A stretch of 64,000 bases of DNA from assembly GCA_007679095.1 (NCBI GenBank), contig VEFU01000013.1, forward strand, positions 25,680 through 89,679, read 5' to 3'. Both the position numbers and the translations under genes were made by a program. This stretch comes from Paenibacillus bovis. GTDB lineage: Bacteria > Bacillota > Bacilli > Bacillales > Bacillaceae_C. A model generated the notes under the pieces. It was given only the letters and a program-made list of their open reading frames with translations, ran no database searches and was not told where the DNA came from. Shown here one piece after another: positions 1 to 9,820 of the stretch (the stretch's first letter is position 1; each line of letters begins with the position of its first letter).

Positions 1-2558
1 ATGGAATCATCTAACATTTCTATTTCACCGCTATATGTTATTTCCATACTATCTGGTAGCTTGAGCTGGTCAAATTCTTTCTCTATCAGTTCTCTCATCG
101 CACCTAAATCAATTTGATTATCATAAATTAATGTAAATTGAATGGAATCTTGTTGGTTAATCCTTTGTATATTTAATGGTCCATTTCCAATTTCAATATC
201 ACTAATGTCTCCTAATTCAATATAATTCCGATCAGGCTTTCTTATTAAAAGTGTAGCTAATTTGTCTATTTCCCTAGTAACAGCTTCATCATATTGCACG
301 ATAACGTCTAACACGTCTGATTCGTCTGTCATAATTTGAGAAGCATGTACACCTCTTGTAACATCATTAACAACCATCGCAATCTGCGCAGGATTTAATC
401 CTGCTTCCATCGCTTTTTCACGATTGATCTTAATTTTTATTTCCTCTACGCTATCCTCTGTATTCGTATTAATATCTGTTACATGATCCAAATTGCTCAG
501 GGAAAACATTATTTTTTCACTATATTCATCTAACAATGATTTATTTGTATCTTTTATATAAAATGTTAATGTTTGTGGTTCCAGACCTGAAGATGTTGGG
601 ATATTGAAATCAAGGTTTACATTTGTATTTATATCATGTACCGCCTTTTCTATTCGTGGTTGAATTTCATCTACAAACTCAAACAAGGATACTTCTCTTT
701 TATCAAGCGGTTTTAATTTAATATACATTTCTGCAGTATTAGCCTTCCCTACACCTTGAAAACTTGATTCTTGTGTTGAACCAACTAAACTAACGTAAGT
801 ATCTACAATTACCTCGGATTTTAATTGTTCCTCCATTATATTGATTACTTTTTCTGTTTCTGTTATTGCAGCACCATTTTCTAGCTGTACACGAATACTA
901 AAGAAGCCTTCATCTGTTGGAGGTAGGAATTGTACACCAACTGCACGTACACCATACATTCCTCCAACAAATAATAAAATCGCACTTACTAGCACAATAA
1001 TGCGGTGTTTTAAAGACCAACGTAATGATCGTTCAAAGAAATTCATTTTTGCCCTTCTTCTAGAAACTTTATAATTTCCCCTTGTTTTTTTTATAAAGCG
1101 ACTAGCTAACATAGGAATTACTGTTAGGGCTACAAATAACGATGCAAATAAACTAAAGGAAATAGTTAAGGCAAACTCTTTAAATAATTCACCTAACAAT
1201 CCACTAATAAATACAACAGGTAAAAAAACAGCCACAGTTGTAAGTGTAGATGCTGTAATGGCTCCTGCAACTTCTTTCGTACCAACATGAGCAGCCTCTT
1301 TACTATTCTTACCTAATGAGAGATGGCGATTGATATTTTCTATTACGACGATGGCATTATCAACAAGCATCCCAATGCCAAGAGCTAATGCACCAAGTGT
1401 CATAATATTAAGAGCAAAATTAGCAAAGAACATTAAAACGAATGTCACTATGACGGAATAAGGAATAGCTATACCGACAATAAGAGGACTTTTCACATTT
1501 CGCAAAAACAGAAACAAGATAAGCATAGCAAAGACTCCTCCAAAAAGGAGAGATGTAGATATATTACTTATTGCAATTTGAATATAGTCTCCTTGATCAA
1601 ATAATACATCAGCTTTAATATCCTTAAATTGATCCTGTTCTAATAAACGCTCCAACTCTTGTTGAAATTCTTTTGAAACTTCAGCGGTATTCGCATCTGT
1701 TTCTTGTAGGACGCTCAATAAAAGCGCAGGATTATCATTTGTTCGAGTGCTAGTATATTGTTCCTGTTCTTGTTGTTTAATTGTAGCTACATCACTTAAT
1801 AACACCTTATGTCCTGTCACTGGATTAATCGTAACAGGTAGATCTGCAATTTCTTCAACTGAATGTAATGCACTAACAATACGTGTTGTTAGTTGCTTTC
1901 CATCTGTTAACACTGTTTCACCAGGCAGTGAAATATTATTTGCTTGGATTATCGATACGATATCAGATTGTGAAAGCCCTTGTTGCTTTAATGCTTCTTG
2001 ATCAATAATGACCATTATTTCTTCTACAAATTTACCGTTTACATTAATACTTGCAACACCATCTACCTTAGATAATTGTGTAATTAGTGTATCTGATATC
2101 TTATGTAAGTTTTGTTTGTCAACATTTTCTGTACTTAAAGATAATTGAATGATAGGAAACTGGGATGGATCAAACTTTAAAAAACTCGGCTGTGTAGCAT
2201 CACTAGGTAAAGGAGTTTGATGAATTCTTTGTTGGACATCATTCTGAATATCATCTATGGATGTAGACCATGAAAATTCTAATAAAATAAAATTAGATCC
2301 TTCTTGTGATATGGAGTGAATGTTCTTGATACCTGGTAGTGTTGCTAAACTTGCCTCAAGCGGCTTCGTTAATTTTTCGAGCACTTCATCAGGACTGGCA
2401 CCTGGATATGTAGCTACCACGACACCAACTGGAGGTTTTATTTCAGGTATTAGTTTCAATGGTAATTTAAATAAGGAAACACCCCCTAGGATGATTACTA
2501 AAACCATTGTTACAATTGTAAATACCGGACGCCTAATAGAAAATTTACTTAAGTCCAA
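1..2558 (-). CDS. RND-family efflux permease (AcrB/SwrC type), C-terminus outside window
   Basis: Reading the minus strand from a TTG at 2558 gives an uninterrupted frame to the window edge, about 852 residues; a full RND permease is about 1000-1050, so the C-terminal membrane half is cut off. The N-terminus (LSKFSIRRPVFTIVTMVLVI) is a typical first transmembrane helix with the RRPV motif. The first periplasmic-type domain, the central helices with GALALGIGMLVDNAIVVIEN (conserved Asp for proton relay) and the second large loop follow in order. AAAGGAG lies about 9 nt before the TTG; no ATG is better placed. In Bacillaceae such proteins (SwrC/YerP) export lipopeptides or cationic compounds; the substrate here is unknown. 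No membrane-fusion partner is visible in the window. Confidence 0.9.
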   Translation of the reverse strand, partial: MDLSKFSIRRPVFTIVTMVLVIILGGVSLFKLPLKLIPEIKPPVGVVVATYPGASPDEVLEKLTKPLEASLATLPGIKNIHSISQEGSNFILLEFSWSTSIDDIQNDVQQRIHQTPLPSDATQPSFLKFDPSQFPIIQLSLSTENVDKQNLHKISDTLITQLSKVDGVASINVNGKFVEEIMVIIDQEALKQQGLSQSDIVSIIQANNISLPGETVLTDGKQLTTRIVSALHSVEEIADLPVTINPVTGHKVLLSDVATIKQQEQEQYTSTRTNDNPALLLSVLQETDANTAEVSKEFQQELERLLEQDQFKDIKADVLFDQGDYIQIAISNISTSLLFGGVFAMLILFLFLRNVKSPLIVGIAIPYSVIVTFVLMFFANFALNIMTLGALALGIGMLVDNAIVVIENINRHLSLGKNSKEAAHVGTKEVAGAITASTLTTVAVFLPVVFISGLLGELFKEFALTISFSLFASLFVALTVIPMLASRFIKKTRGNYKVSRRRAKMNFFERSLRWSLKHRIIVLVSAILLFVGGMYGVRAVGVQFLPPTDEGFFSIRVQLENGAAITETEKVINIMEEQLKSEVIVDTYVSLVGSTQESSFQGVGKANTAEMYIKLKPLDKREVSLFEFVDEIQPRIEKAVHDINTNVNLDFNIPTSSGLEPQTLTFYIKDTNKSLLDEYSEKIMFSLSNLDHVTDINTNTEDSVEEIKIKINREKAMEAGLNPAQIAMVVNDVTRGVHASQIMTDESDVLDVIVQYDEAVTREIDKLATLLIRKPDRNYIELGDISDIEIGNGPLNIQRINQQDSIQFTLIYDNQIDLGAMRELIEKEFDQLKLPDSMEITYSGEIEMLDDS

Positions 2559-2617
2559 AGAATGATTACTCCTTTCATCGTATCAAGTACTACCATAAAA
2601 TTAGTATATCAATTAGA

Positions 2618-2649
2618 ATGCCTCTTTCACATACTAGCAAAAGAGGCAT
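2618..2649 (-). terminator. hairpin after prfC
   Basis: A 10-bp inverted repeat (ATGCCTCTTT / AAAGAGGCAT) with a 12-nt loop lies just past the prfC stop. The T-rich side is on the plus strand, so it is a weak intrinsic terminator for prfC. Confidence 0.5.
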
Positions 2650-2660
2650 CTTTATTTATA

Positions 2661-4241
2661 TTATTGATGTTCATCCATTGGATTAGTCAAAATTATTTCT
2701 GGATTTTTATCTTGAAACCATCTAAGAGCAAACTCATTCTCAAATAAGAATAATGGCTTATCATATCGATCTTTTACAAGTAAACTTCTTTGACTTGATA
2801 GGTTCTCATCAAATTTTTCGTTTTCTATCCATCTTGCTATCTTAGAGCCAATTGATTCCATAATAACATCTGAATTATATTCATTTTTCATTCGATGTTG
2901 AAATACTTCGAACTGAAGCTGACCAACAGCCCCTAAAATATAATCTTCCGTTCTATATGTTTTGTATAATTGGATCGCACCTTCCTGTACAAGTTGCTGC
3001 ACGCCTTTATGAAAACTTTTTTGTTTCATCACATTTTTAGCAGTTACTCTTACAAACAATTCTGGAGTAAATTGAGGGAGTTTTTCATACTTAACATTCA
3101 TCTTACCTTCAAAGATTGTGTCTCCAATTTGGTATGTTCCTGTATCATATAATCCTATAATATCTCCACTTACAGCAGAATTCACAGTACTTCTATCATC
3201 CGCAACAAACTGAGTTGATTGGGATAGTTTTATTTGCTTTCCCGTTCTTGCAAGAGTTATGTTCATACCTCTTTCAAATTGTCCTGAACAAATACGCACG
3301 AATGCAATTCTATCACGATGGGCAGGATTCATATTTGCTTGAATTTTAAAGATGAAGCCCGAAAAACCTTCAGAAGCAGGATCAATGATGCCTTCATTTG
3401 CAACACGCGGTTGTGGAGCTGGCGCAAATTGCAAGTAAGTTTCAAGAAAGGTTTGAACACCAAAATTGGTTAAAGCACTACCAAAGAATACAGGTGATAG
3501 AGTCCCATTATTAATTTTCTCTACAGAAAATTCATTTCCTGCTTCATCAAGAAGCATTATTTCTTCTAATGCTTGCGTATATAGAGATGTTTCTTTAATT
3601 TTGTGATCTCCAATCACTTCTCCATTTTCATCTAGTGCTAAATATCTTTCCTCTTCATTTACACGGAATTGCTCTATTCGTTTATTATGACGATCATATA
3701 TTCCGTAAAATTCTTTTCCCATTCCGATTGGCCAATTCATTGGATATGATTCAATCCCTAATACTTCTTCTAATTCAGCTAACAATTCTAGTGGTGGTCG
3801 ACCTTGACGATCAAGCTTATTAATAAAAGTGAAAATTGGAATTCCACGCATCCTGCAAACCTTAAATAACTTCAATGTTTGCTCCTCAATCCCTTTTGCG
3901 GAGTCGATTATCATCACCGCACTATCTACTGCCATTAATGTTCTATACGTATCTTCACTAAAATCTTGGTGCCCAGGGGTATCAAGTATATTTATACGAA
4001 ATCCATCGTAATCAAATTGCATCACTGATGAAGTTACAGATATACCACGTTGTTTCTCAATTTCCATCCAGTCAGATGTTGCAAATTTACCGGATTTTTT
4101 CCCTTTTACGGTTCCGGTATCACGGATTGCGCCACCAAAATAAAGTAGTTTTTCCGTCATTGTTGTTTTACCGGCATCCGGATGAGAAATTATCGCAAAA
4201 GTTTTTCTTGACTCTACTTCTGCTTTCAATGTTTTTGCCAT
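2661..4241 (-). CDS. prfC: Peptide chain release factor 3
   Basis: Translational GTPase that recycles RF1/RF2 from the ribosome after termination. P-loop SHPDAGKTT lies near residue 20, followed by DTPGHQDF (G3) and NKLDR (G4), then the domain II/III regions usual for RF3. About 526 aa is normal for the family. The start is taken at MAKTLK (4241), about 8 nt after GGAAGG; an in-frame ATG two codons upstream is too close to that site. RF3 is less universal in Bacillaceae than EF-G, but the '[20 protein letters not shown]' region is RF3-specific. Confidence 0.95.
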   Translation of the reverse strand: MAKTLKAEVESRKTFAIISHPDAGKTTMTEKLLYFGGAIRDTGTVKGKKSGKFATSDWMEIEKQRGISVTSSVMQFDYDGFRINILDTPGHQDFSEDTYRTLMAVDSAVMIIDSAKGIEEQTLKLFKVCRMRGIPIFTFINKLDRQGRPPLELLAELEEVLGIESYPMNWPIGMGKEFYGIYDRHNKRIEQFRVNEEERYLALDENGEVIGDHKIKETSLYTQALEEIMLLDEAGNEFSVEKINNGTLSPVFFGSALTNFGVQTFLETYLQFAPAPQPRVANEGIIDPASEGFSGFIFKIQANMNPAHRDRIAFVRICSGQFERGMNITLARTGKQIKLSQSTQFVADDRSTVNSAVSGDIIGLYDTGTYQIGDTIFEGKMNVKYEKLPQFTPELFVRVTAKNVMKQKSFHKGVQQLVQEGAIQLYKTYRTEDYILGAVGQLQFEVFQHRMKNEYNSDVIMESIGSKIARWIENEKFDENLSSQRSLLVKDRYDKPLFLFENEFALRWFQDKNPEIILTNPMDEHQ

Positions 4242-4311
4242 ATACATATTCCTTCCGTTTATAAGTCTTTTCCTATCATAATTCCTCCACTATTGAAATT
4301 CAATCATTAAA

Positions 4312-4352
4312 ACAAAAACAAACCTTAATCAAAATATTTCGACTAAGGTTTG
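4312..4352 (-). terminator. Rho-independent terminator of the M42 peptidase gene
   Basis: Nine-base arms CAAACCTTA / TAAGGTTTG followed on the minus strand by TTTTTGTTTT, directly after the peptidase stop. Confidence 0.85.
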
Positions 4353-4358
4353 ATCATT

Positions 4359-5414
4359 TTATATTGTTGTAATGGGTGATAATACATATGCATATAATAA
4401 TTTTTCTGTATTCATTAACGACGTTTCATGTGTTCTTTCAAATGCATGTGATGCTTCAATGCCAGGCCCAACCAAACCATGGACGATGTCATGACCTGAT
4501 CGTATAGCTGCTGATGCATCTGAACCATAATAAGGATATATATCAACTTTATAATCAATATTATGTTGTTTGGCTAAATTAACTAGATGTTTCCGTAAGC
4601 CAAGATGATATGGTCCACTAGAGTCTTTTGCACAGATAGAAACTGTATATTCATCTGAAGCTTGGCCGTCACCTAAAGCGCCCATATCAACAGCCAAGTA
4701 TTCAACTGTTTCAGGGCTAATATTTGAGTTCCCGCCATATCCAATTTCTTCATTATTAGAAATAAGAAAATGTGTTGTATATGGAAGCTTAATTCCTTCC
4801 TCCGAGATTTGTTTGATTAAACGTAATAAAATGGCAGTACTTGCTTTATCATCTAAATGACGTGATTTTATGTAGCCACTTTTCGTAATTTGAACGCGTG
4901 GATCAAAGGAAACAAAATCACCAACATTGATACCTAATTTTCTCGTTTCTTCTTCACTATTTGTAAGCTCATCAATACGTACTTCTATATTGTCTTCGTT
5001 TCTTTTTGCATCCCCTGCATCCTTATATACATGAACAGATGTCTGCTTCATTAAAATAGTCCCTGTATAAACTTTTCCTGATTCAGTTTCAATTTCACAA
5101 TATTCACCTTCAACCGAATTCCAGCGGTAGCCGCCAATCATGGAAAGTTTCAAACGTCCATTTGCTTTAATTTCCTTAACCATAGCACCTAACGTATCGA
5201 CATGGGCCGTTAACATCCGATGCTGTTGAACATTTTCTCCAGGTACTGTGATCAGTAAGCCACCTTTTCGATTTCGCTTCATTTCTATTTTCGAGTTTGC
5301 TAAATATTGCTCACAAAAATCGATAACTCTTTTTGTATTTCCCGAGGGACTTGGTATAGAAACGAGTTCTTTAATTAATTGCATAGTTTCATTTACATTA
5401 ATATTTGTATTCAT
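4359..5414 (-). CDS. M42 family metallopeptidase (glutamyl aminopeptidase/endoglucanase-like)
   Basis: 351 aa, normal for M42 aminopeptidases, which form large tetrahedral cytoplasmic complexes that degrade peptides. The dimetal-site motifs appear in order: AHVDTLGAMV (first His/Asp), HLDDKAS (bridging Asp), SNNEEIGYGG (catalytic Glu pair) and VDMG (Asp), with a late His near SHAFERTHE. The ATG at 5414 follows AGGAGCTAAGAAA. It lies 25 bp after the upstream membrane protein and probably shares its transcript, ending at the terminator next door. Substrate preference cannot be told from sequence. Confidence 0.9.
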   Translation of the reverse strand: MNTNINVNETMQLIKELVSIPSPSGNTKRVIDFCEQYLANSKIEMKRNRKGGLLITVPGENVQQHRMLTAHVDTLGAMVKEIKANGRLKLSMIGGYRWNSVEGEYCEIETESGKVYTGTILMKQTSVHVYKDAGDAKRNEDNIEVRIDELTNSEEETRKLGINVGDFVSFDPRVQITKSGYIKSRHLDDKASTAILLRLIKQISEEGIKLPYTTHFLISNNEEIGYGGNSNISPETVEYLAVDMGALGDGQASDEYTVSICAKDSSGPYHLGLRKHLVNLAKQHNIDYKVDIYPYYGSDASAAIRSGHDIVHGLVGPGIEASHAFERTHETSLMNTEKLLYAYVLSPITTI

Positions 5415-5439
5415 TTTCTTAGCTCCTAACTGTTCCTAT

Positions 5440-6087
5440 CTAGTTGTTGGAATTGATTAATTCAATAAAGCGAGCAATATATTCCTCATTCTTTGTTGTA
5501 ATCGGAATACATAGTATTTTATCTGATTCAGGCAAAATTTCATCAAATAAATTAATTGCAGATACTTTGATACCTACTACATCATTAGTATCATGCTTTG
5601 AATAAATAACTTCTTCATCAGAAAATGTAAGTTCCTTTAAGCCACTCATTTCGAGAAAAGAATGAACTTGTTTCTCTTCGTTCATTTGCTGAAAGACTTC
5701 TTCATCAATAATATAGAAGTCAATCATACCAGCAGCCATTTGAGCTGTTAACTTTTGTAAATCTATTCCTACTTGCATATTTGCATCATTGCCAGAAGAT
5801 TGTAATGTTTGAATAAATACACGAGAATCATCTTGCTCATCTTCAGATAATAGTGCTTTATTTACTTTTTCTTCAAACTGTTGAACTGCATCTGGGAATA
5901 TTAATTCATTCGTAATTACGATATTTAATACATCCTCCTTTTTGGATGTTGCATCATAAATAATGTAGGAGAGAACTGCAATTACTATTATCCCAATAAT
6001 GAAATGATAACGATAATAATCCCAAATATATTTCATCTTATCTTTTGTACTTAATGGTGCTAATATTTCTCTTAGCGGCTTTTTCAA
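5440..6087 (-). CDS. Conserved membrane-anchored protein of unknown function
   Basis: 215 aa. Basic cytoplasmic N-terminus, one transmembrane helix at about residues 30-48 (FIIGIIVIAVLSYIIYDA), then a soluble, acidic extracytoplasmic part with no motif I recognise. The TTG start at 6087 is preceded by GGAG at suitable spacing; no in-frame ATG exists upstream. It is the first gene of a likely two-gene unit with the M42 peptidase. The extracytoplasmic part begins like a substrate-binding or sensor fold (VLNIVITNELIFPDAVQQFE), but this is only an impression. Confidence 0.7.
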   Translation of the reverse strand: MKKPLREILAPLSTKDKMKYIWDYYRYHFIIGIIVIAVLSYIIYDATSKKEDVLNIVITNELIFPDAVQQFEEKVNKALLSEDEQDDSRVFIQTLQSSGNDANMQVGIDLQKLTAQMAAGMIDFYIIDEEVFQQMNEEKQVHSFLEMSGLKELTFSDEEVIYSKHDTNDVVGIKVSAINLFDEILPESDKILCIPITTKNEEYIARFIELINSNN

Positions 6088-6359
6088 AAATCTTCACTCC
6101 ACTTTCCAAGCAATATGAATATTCTTTATAATTTATATTTTACAATACAATCTATTTCTTTTCTATTTAAGTTTCTTCATTTTTAAAAAAGAAAGAGATT
6201 AAGCATTGATATGTGATTCGCGATACCATAAATCTTTGTGTTTCCTTCTCGAAAGGCCATCAAATATGGAGAAACAATCGCTGCTAAATCCAAGTATTTC
6301 GCTGTAAATAATCATAAACTGCAATGTCATGGCATTGTAAGTTTTTTAATAGAAATCTA
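6088..6359. other. Intergenic, no gene seen
   Basis: AT-rich spacer between two divergent units. It holds one small inverted repeat (CAATG/CATTG near 6331-6348, followed by a T-run), otherwise nothing supportable. Confidence 0.5.
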
Positions 6360-6388
6360 TTGCATATTTACGAAAATTATAATAGAAT
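6360..6388 (+). promoter_or_regulatory. SigA-type promoter of metI
   Basis: TTGCAT (6360-6365), 17-bp spacer, TAGAAT (6383-6388), placed about 30 bp before the S-box aptamer. Confidence 0.6.
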
Positions 6389-6420
6389 AATGAAAATTGG
6401 ACCAATAAATTAATATGTAA

Positions 6421-6575
6421 TCTTATCAAGAGAGGCGGAGGGAATTGGCCCTAAGATGTCTCAGCAACCGGCCATATTGGCAAAGGTGCTAATTCCAATA
6501 GGCAGAAATTTGCCTAAAAGATAAGAAGAATGACTCAATCAAATGGATCTTCTTCTTATAGAAGGTCCATTTTTT
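6421..6575 (+). promoter_or_regulatory. SAM-I (S-box) riboswitch with terminator
   Basis: Aptamer 6421-6526: P1 arms TCTTATC / GATAAGA close the classic core with AGAGAGGCGGAGGGA, CAGCAACCGGCC and AAGGTGCTAATTCC. The expression platform follows: terminator arms ATGGATCTTC (6543) and GAAGGTCCAT (6561) plus a T-run. ATAAGAAGA at the 3' side of P1 can pair with TCTTCTTAT in the terminator, giving the antiterminator. When SAM binds, P1 forms and transcription stops before metI. Confidence 0.97.
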
Positions 6576-6604
6576 ATAACTTCATTTTAAAAGGGCTGAT
6601 AAAC

Positions 6605-7726
6605 ATGACGAAAAAAATAGAAACTAGATTAGTTCAGTTAGGTAATAAAAGTGATCCTAAAACAGGTGCAGTGAGTACACCTATCTATTTATCTACCGCT
6701 TATCAACATGAAGGGCTAGGTAAATCCACTGGTTATGATTATTCACGTACTAAAAATCCTACACGCGCTATTTTAGAAGAAGGAATTGCTAATCTAGAGG
6801 GTGGAGATGCAGGTTTTGCATGTAGCACTGGCATGGCAGCTATTCAATTAGTTTTATCATTGTTTCGCTCTGGAGATGAATTAATTGTACCTGAAGATAT
6901 TTATGGTGGCACTTACCGTTTATTAAAGCAATACGCAGAGATGTACAATATACAAACAACTTATACAGAATTTAAAGATGTTCTAGAAACAGAACAACTC
7001 ATTACGAATAAAACGAAAGCTCTTTTTATTGAAACACCAACAAACCCTTTAATGCAGGAAATTGATATACAGGAATACGCTGAACTTGCTAACCGTCATC
7101 AATTATTATTGATTGTGGATAATACATTCTTAACTCCATATTTCCAGCAACCAATCACTTTAGGTGCTGATATCGTAATTCATAGTGGAACAAAATATAT
7201 CGGTGGCCACAATGATGTTCTAGCAGGTATTGTTGTTGCAAAAGGGCAAGAGCTTTGTGATAAATTAGCTACTAACCATAATGCGATTGGAGCAACTCTC
7301 TCCCCATCAGACTGTTGGTTATTAATAAGAGGACTTAAGACACTACATTTACGTATGAAACAACATGACTACAATGCAAAAAAAATTGTAGAGTATTTAG
7401 AACAAGAACCTTTAGTAACAGATGTCCTATACGCTGGTAAAGGTGGAATGGTATCTTTCCGTCTAGCAAAGAGCGAATGGATAGCTCCGTTCCTTGAAAA
7501 TCTGCAATTAATTACCTTTGCAGAAAGCCTAGGTGGTGTGGAAAGCTTTATTACCTATCCTTCTACTCAAACACACGCTGATATTCCAGAAGAAGATCGA
7601 AACCGACGTGGTGTTGATAATCGTTTATTACGTTTTTCTGTTGGTGTGGAAGAAGTAGAGGATTTAATTGCTGATTTACAACAAGTCTTTACATTATTAA
7701 GTAAAGAAGTACACCAAAGCTTATAA
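6605..7726 (+). CDS. metI: Cystathionine gamma-synthase / O-acetylhomoserine thiolyase
   Basis: PLP-dependent Cys/Met metabolism enzyme, 373 aa, the same length as B. subtilis MetI. It makes cystathionine (or homocysteine) from activated homoserine. The PLP lysine motif is SGTKYIGGHNDV; the glycine-rich start is YDYSRTKNPTR. The ATG at 6605 follows AAGGGC, after the riboswitch terminator; the open frame further upstream lies inside the riboswitch and is not coding. In B. subtilis metI is followed by metC; here a terminator follows, so cystathionine beta-lyase must be encoded elsewhere. Confidence 0.95.
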   Translation: MTKKIETRLVQLGNKSDPKTGAVSTPIYLSTAYQHEGLGKSTGYDYSRTKNPTRAILEEGIANLEGGDAGFACSTGMAAIQLVLSLFRSGDELIVPEDIYGGTYRLLKQYAEMYNIQTTYTEFKDVLETEQLITNKTKALFIETPTNPLMQEIDIQEYAELANRHQLLLIVDNTFLTPYFQQPITLGADIVIHSGTKYIGGHNDVLAGIVVAKGQELCDKLATNHNAIGATLSPSDCWLLIRGLKTLHLRMKQHDYNAKKIVEYLEQEPLVTDVLYAGKGGMVSFRLAKSEWIAPFLENLQLITFAESLGGVESFITYPSTQTHADIPEEDRNRRGVDNRLLRFSVGVEEVEDLIADLQQVFTLLSKEVHQSL

Positions 7727-7785
7727 TAGTAAAATATTCATGCTCCTCAGCGTAGAAAATAAAGATTGCTATAACCAATAATAAT

Positions 7786-7835
7786 GTCCCCACTAAAATT
7801 AATAGATTAGTGGGGACTTGCCATTTGCTTTTTTA
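7786..7835 (+). terminator. Terminator of metI
   Basis: Ten-base arms GTCCCCACTA / TAGTGGGGAC, followed about 11 nt later by a T-run. Confidence 0.8.
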
Positions 7836-7977
7836 TGAACAAGAATTTATAGAAGGCATTGTACTATCAAGAATATTATTACCGAAGCTTTTTCCATTAA
7901 TGGCATCTACACTGCTTAAATACAAATTATAACCATTTCCAAACCTTAAGTTGCTCTAAGCTTCATTAACATAATCA

Positions 7978-9726
7978 TTAAACATTTGGATTTAGTCTTT
8001 TCTGTTCCCGTTGCTGGTTTAGCATTTGCTCTAATATTTTCTGAATTACTTTCGTTTCAACTGTAGCATTTGTTGGATGAGCTAAATTTATTTCTTCTAA
8101 TGGATCTCGAGTAATGTTATATAATTCGAATTCTTCTTCTACTGGCGTTGTTTTTATTTTCGTTACAGAGATAGAAGCTTCTGTATCATCTGTGATAGGA
8201 ACTCCGTCTTTCGTTCTAACTTGGACATCTTCAACACCTGGATTACTCCAAAACTGTGGATTATCAAAGTAACGAGAAAATTTCCAGATTTCTTCTACTT
8301 CATTTCCTGGTGTCTTTAACTTTGCAATTACTGCTTCAATATGATTTGGCTGCTCGACGGACTCATATGGTTTACCGATTAAACTTACTTGATTCAAACC
8401 TCTTGTTACATCATCGTCTGTCATAAAATAAACTGGTTCATGAATACTAGAACAATCACTCTCATTTTTTATTACGGAAGCTAAATTTCTCCCTACAAAC
8501 GGACGAACCTCTGTATGGTCTTTACTTAATATTTTCTTTACTTCCTCCTCATCAATATTGGCAAGCCCGAGTAAAGTAGGAATAACATCCACATGACTTG
8601 TTAAGGGTTCAAATGTATTCCTTCCTGAGAATAACTCCGGACTATGGATGATGAAAGGAACATGGGTTGTTTCTTCATACGTGTTATACCACTTTTGGAA
8701 TAGTCCTCCATGAGCACCAAGTAAATCACCGTGATCACTAGTAAAAATAATGATGGTATTATCATAGAACTTAGATTGTTTTAATGTATCTACAATTTTA
8801 TACATTTCGTCATCTACTTGTTTCTGTAATGAGAAATAGAGCTGTCGCAAAAATTCACTGTCTTTAGTTGGTTGAAATGCCTGTTGGTACACTTCTTTAT
8901 AACTTTGTTGTGCTACTGGCTTGGTTAATAATGACTCGTTTGCTGTTGGAGCTGCGGGAATAGCAGGCATATTTTCACTCACATTAAATTCAAAGCGTGG
9001 ATCAATACGTGAGAGAAGTCCATAAAGCGTAATATCATGTGGATTCACAAAGGATGATACGATCAACCAAGGTGAATCATTTTCATCTTCTTCGAGTGAA
9101 TCAATTAATTCGACAACTTGCTTTGAATATATTACATCCCTTCCACTGACACCATGTGCAGCTGATGAACCTGAATTTCTTGGATCACTACCATGTGGTT
9201 CAGGTCCTATCCAGCCATCAAACCCATAATCATCTAATCGATTAGCATTTACATAATATTGTTCTTTTTCTTGATTTGGTATTCCGGTATGTTGATCATA
9301 GCTCGTTAATCCATTATGGCTACCAGGTTGCAGAATATCTGCTTCAGAAATATGCCACTTTCCTTTCCAAAAAGTTCGATAACCTGCTGCACGAAAATAA
9401 TCCCCTAGAGTTGGAACTGTGTTTGGATCTAGCCAAAACACATCGGGATCATATCCCCCTTTTGCAATTCCTGTCGTTTGGGTAACACCATGTAAGGAAG
9501 GATATTGCCCTGTAAATAATGTAGCTCGACTAGGAGCACATGCAACACTACCAATATAATGATTCATAAACTCGATACCATTATCCCGTAATAGTTCGTG
9601 TGTCCTTAAATTTTCTTTACACCATGCTTTAAGTTCACTATTATCATAAACAGTTGGAAAACGTTCTTCATCTACCATCAAAAAAAGAATATTAGGTCTT
9701 TGCTTTTTCTTCTTTTTGGACAACAA
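7978..9726 (-). CDS. Sulfatase (type I, arylsulfatase/choline-sulfatase-like)
   Basis: 582 aa. It opens with RPNILFLMVDEER (metal-binding Asp pair region) and carries the sulfatase signature CAPSRATLFTGQYP near residue 62; the Cys is the one converted to formylglycine. A second metal-site motif, FTSDHGDLLGAHG, lies near residue 330. No signal peptide is visible (Lys-rich N-terminus), so the enzyme is probably cytoplasmic. The substrate is a sulfate or possibly phosphonate monoester and cannot be named. It stands alone on the minus strand before a nucleoside hydrolase, with no obvious maturase gene nearby. Confidence 0.88.
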   Translation of the reverse strand: MLSKKKKKQRPNILFLMVDEERFPTVYDNSELKAWCKENLRTHELLRDNGIEFMNHYIGSVACAPSRATLFTGQYPSLHGVTQTTGIAKGGYDPDVFWLDPNTVPTLGDYFRAAGYRTFWKGKWHISEADILQPGSHNGLTSYDQHTGIPNQEKEQYYVNANRLDDYGFDGWIGPEPHGSDPRNSGSSAAHGVSGRDVIYSKQVVELIDSLEEDENDSPWLIVSSFVNPHDITLYGLLSRIDPRFEFNVSENMPAIPAAPTANESLLTKPVAQQSYKEVYQQAFQPTKDSEFLRQLYFSLQKQVDDEMYKIVDTLKQSKFYDNTIIIFTSDHGDLLGAHGGLFQKWYNTYEETTHVPFIIHSPELFSGRNTFEPLTSHVDVIPTLLGLANIDEEEVKKILSKDHTEVRPFVGRNLASVIKNESDCSSIHEPVYFMTDDDVTRGLNQVSLIGKPYESVEQPNHIEAVIAKLKTPGNEVEEIWKFSRYFDNPQFWSNPGVEDVQVRTKDGVPITDDTEASISVTKIKTTPVEEEFELYNITRDPLEEINLAHPTNATVETKVIQKILEQMLNQQREQKRLNPNV

Positions 9727-9820
9727 TCATCACTACCTTCATATGAAATTCCTTTTATTAACATATGATGGTATAGAGAAAATGGTTTGGATGATATTAA
9801 AATATTAAGAAAAACCTCCC

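Noticed and set aside
6530..6604. N-terminal extension of MetI
   Set aside because: This part is the riboswitch expression platform and terminator; the start at 6605 has its own ribosome site and gives the usual 373 aa.
7850..7970. Start-less frame on the minus strand reading like SSVDAINGKSFGNNILDS
   Set aside because: About 40 codons, preceded by a stop, no start codon and no family recognised; too weak to call a pseudogene.
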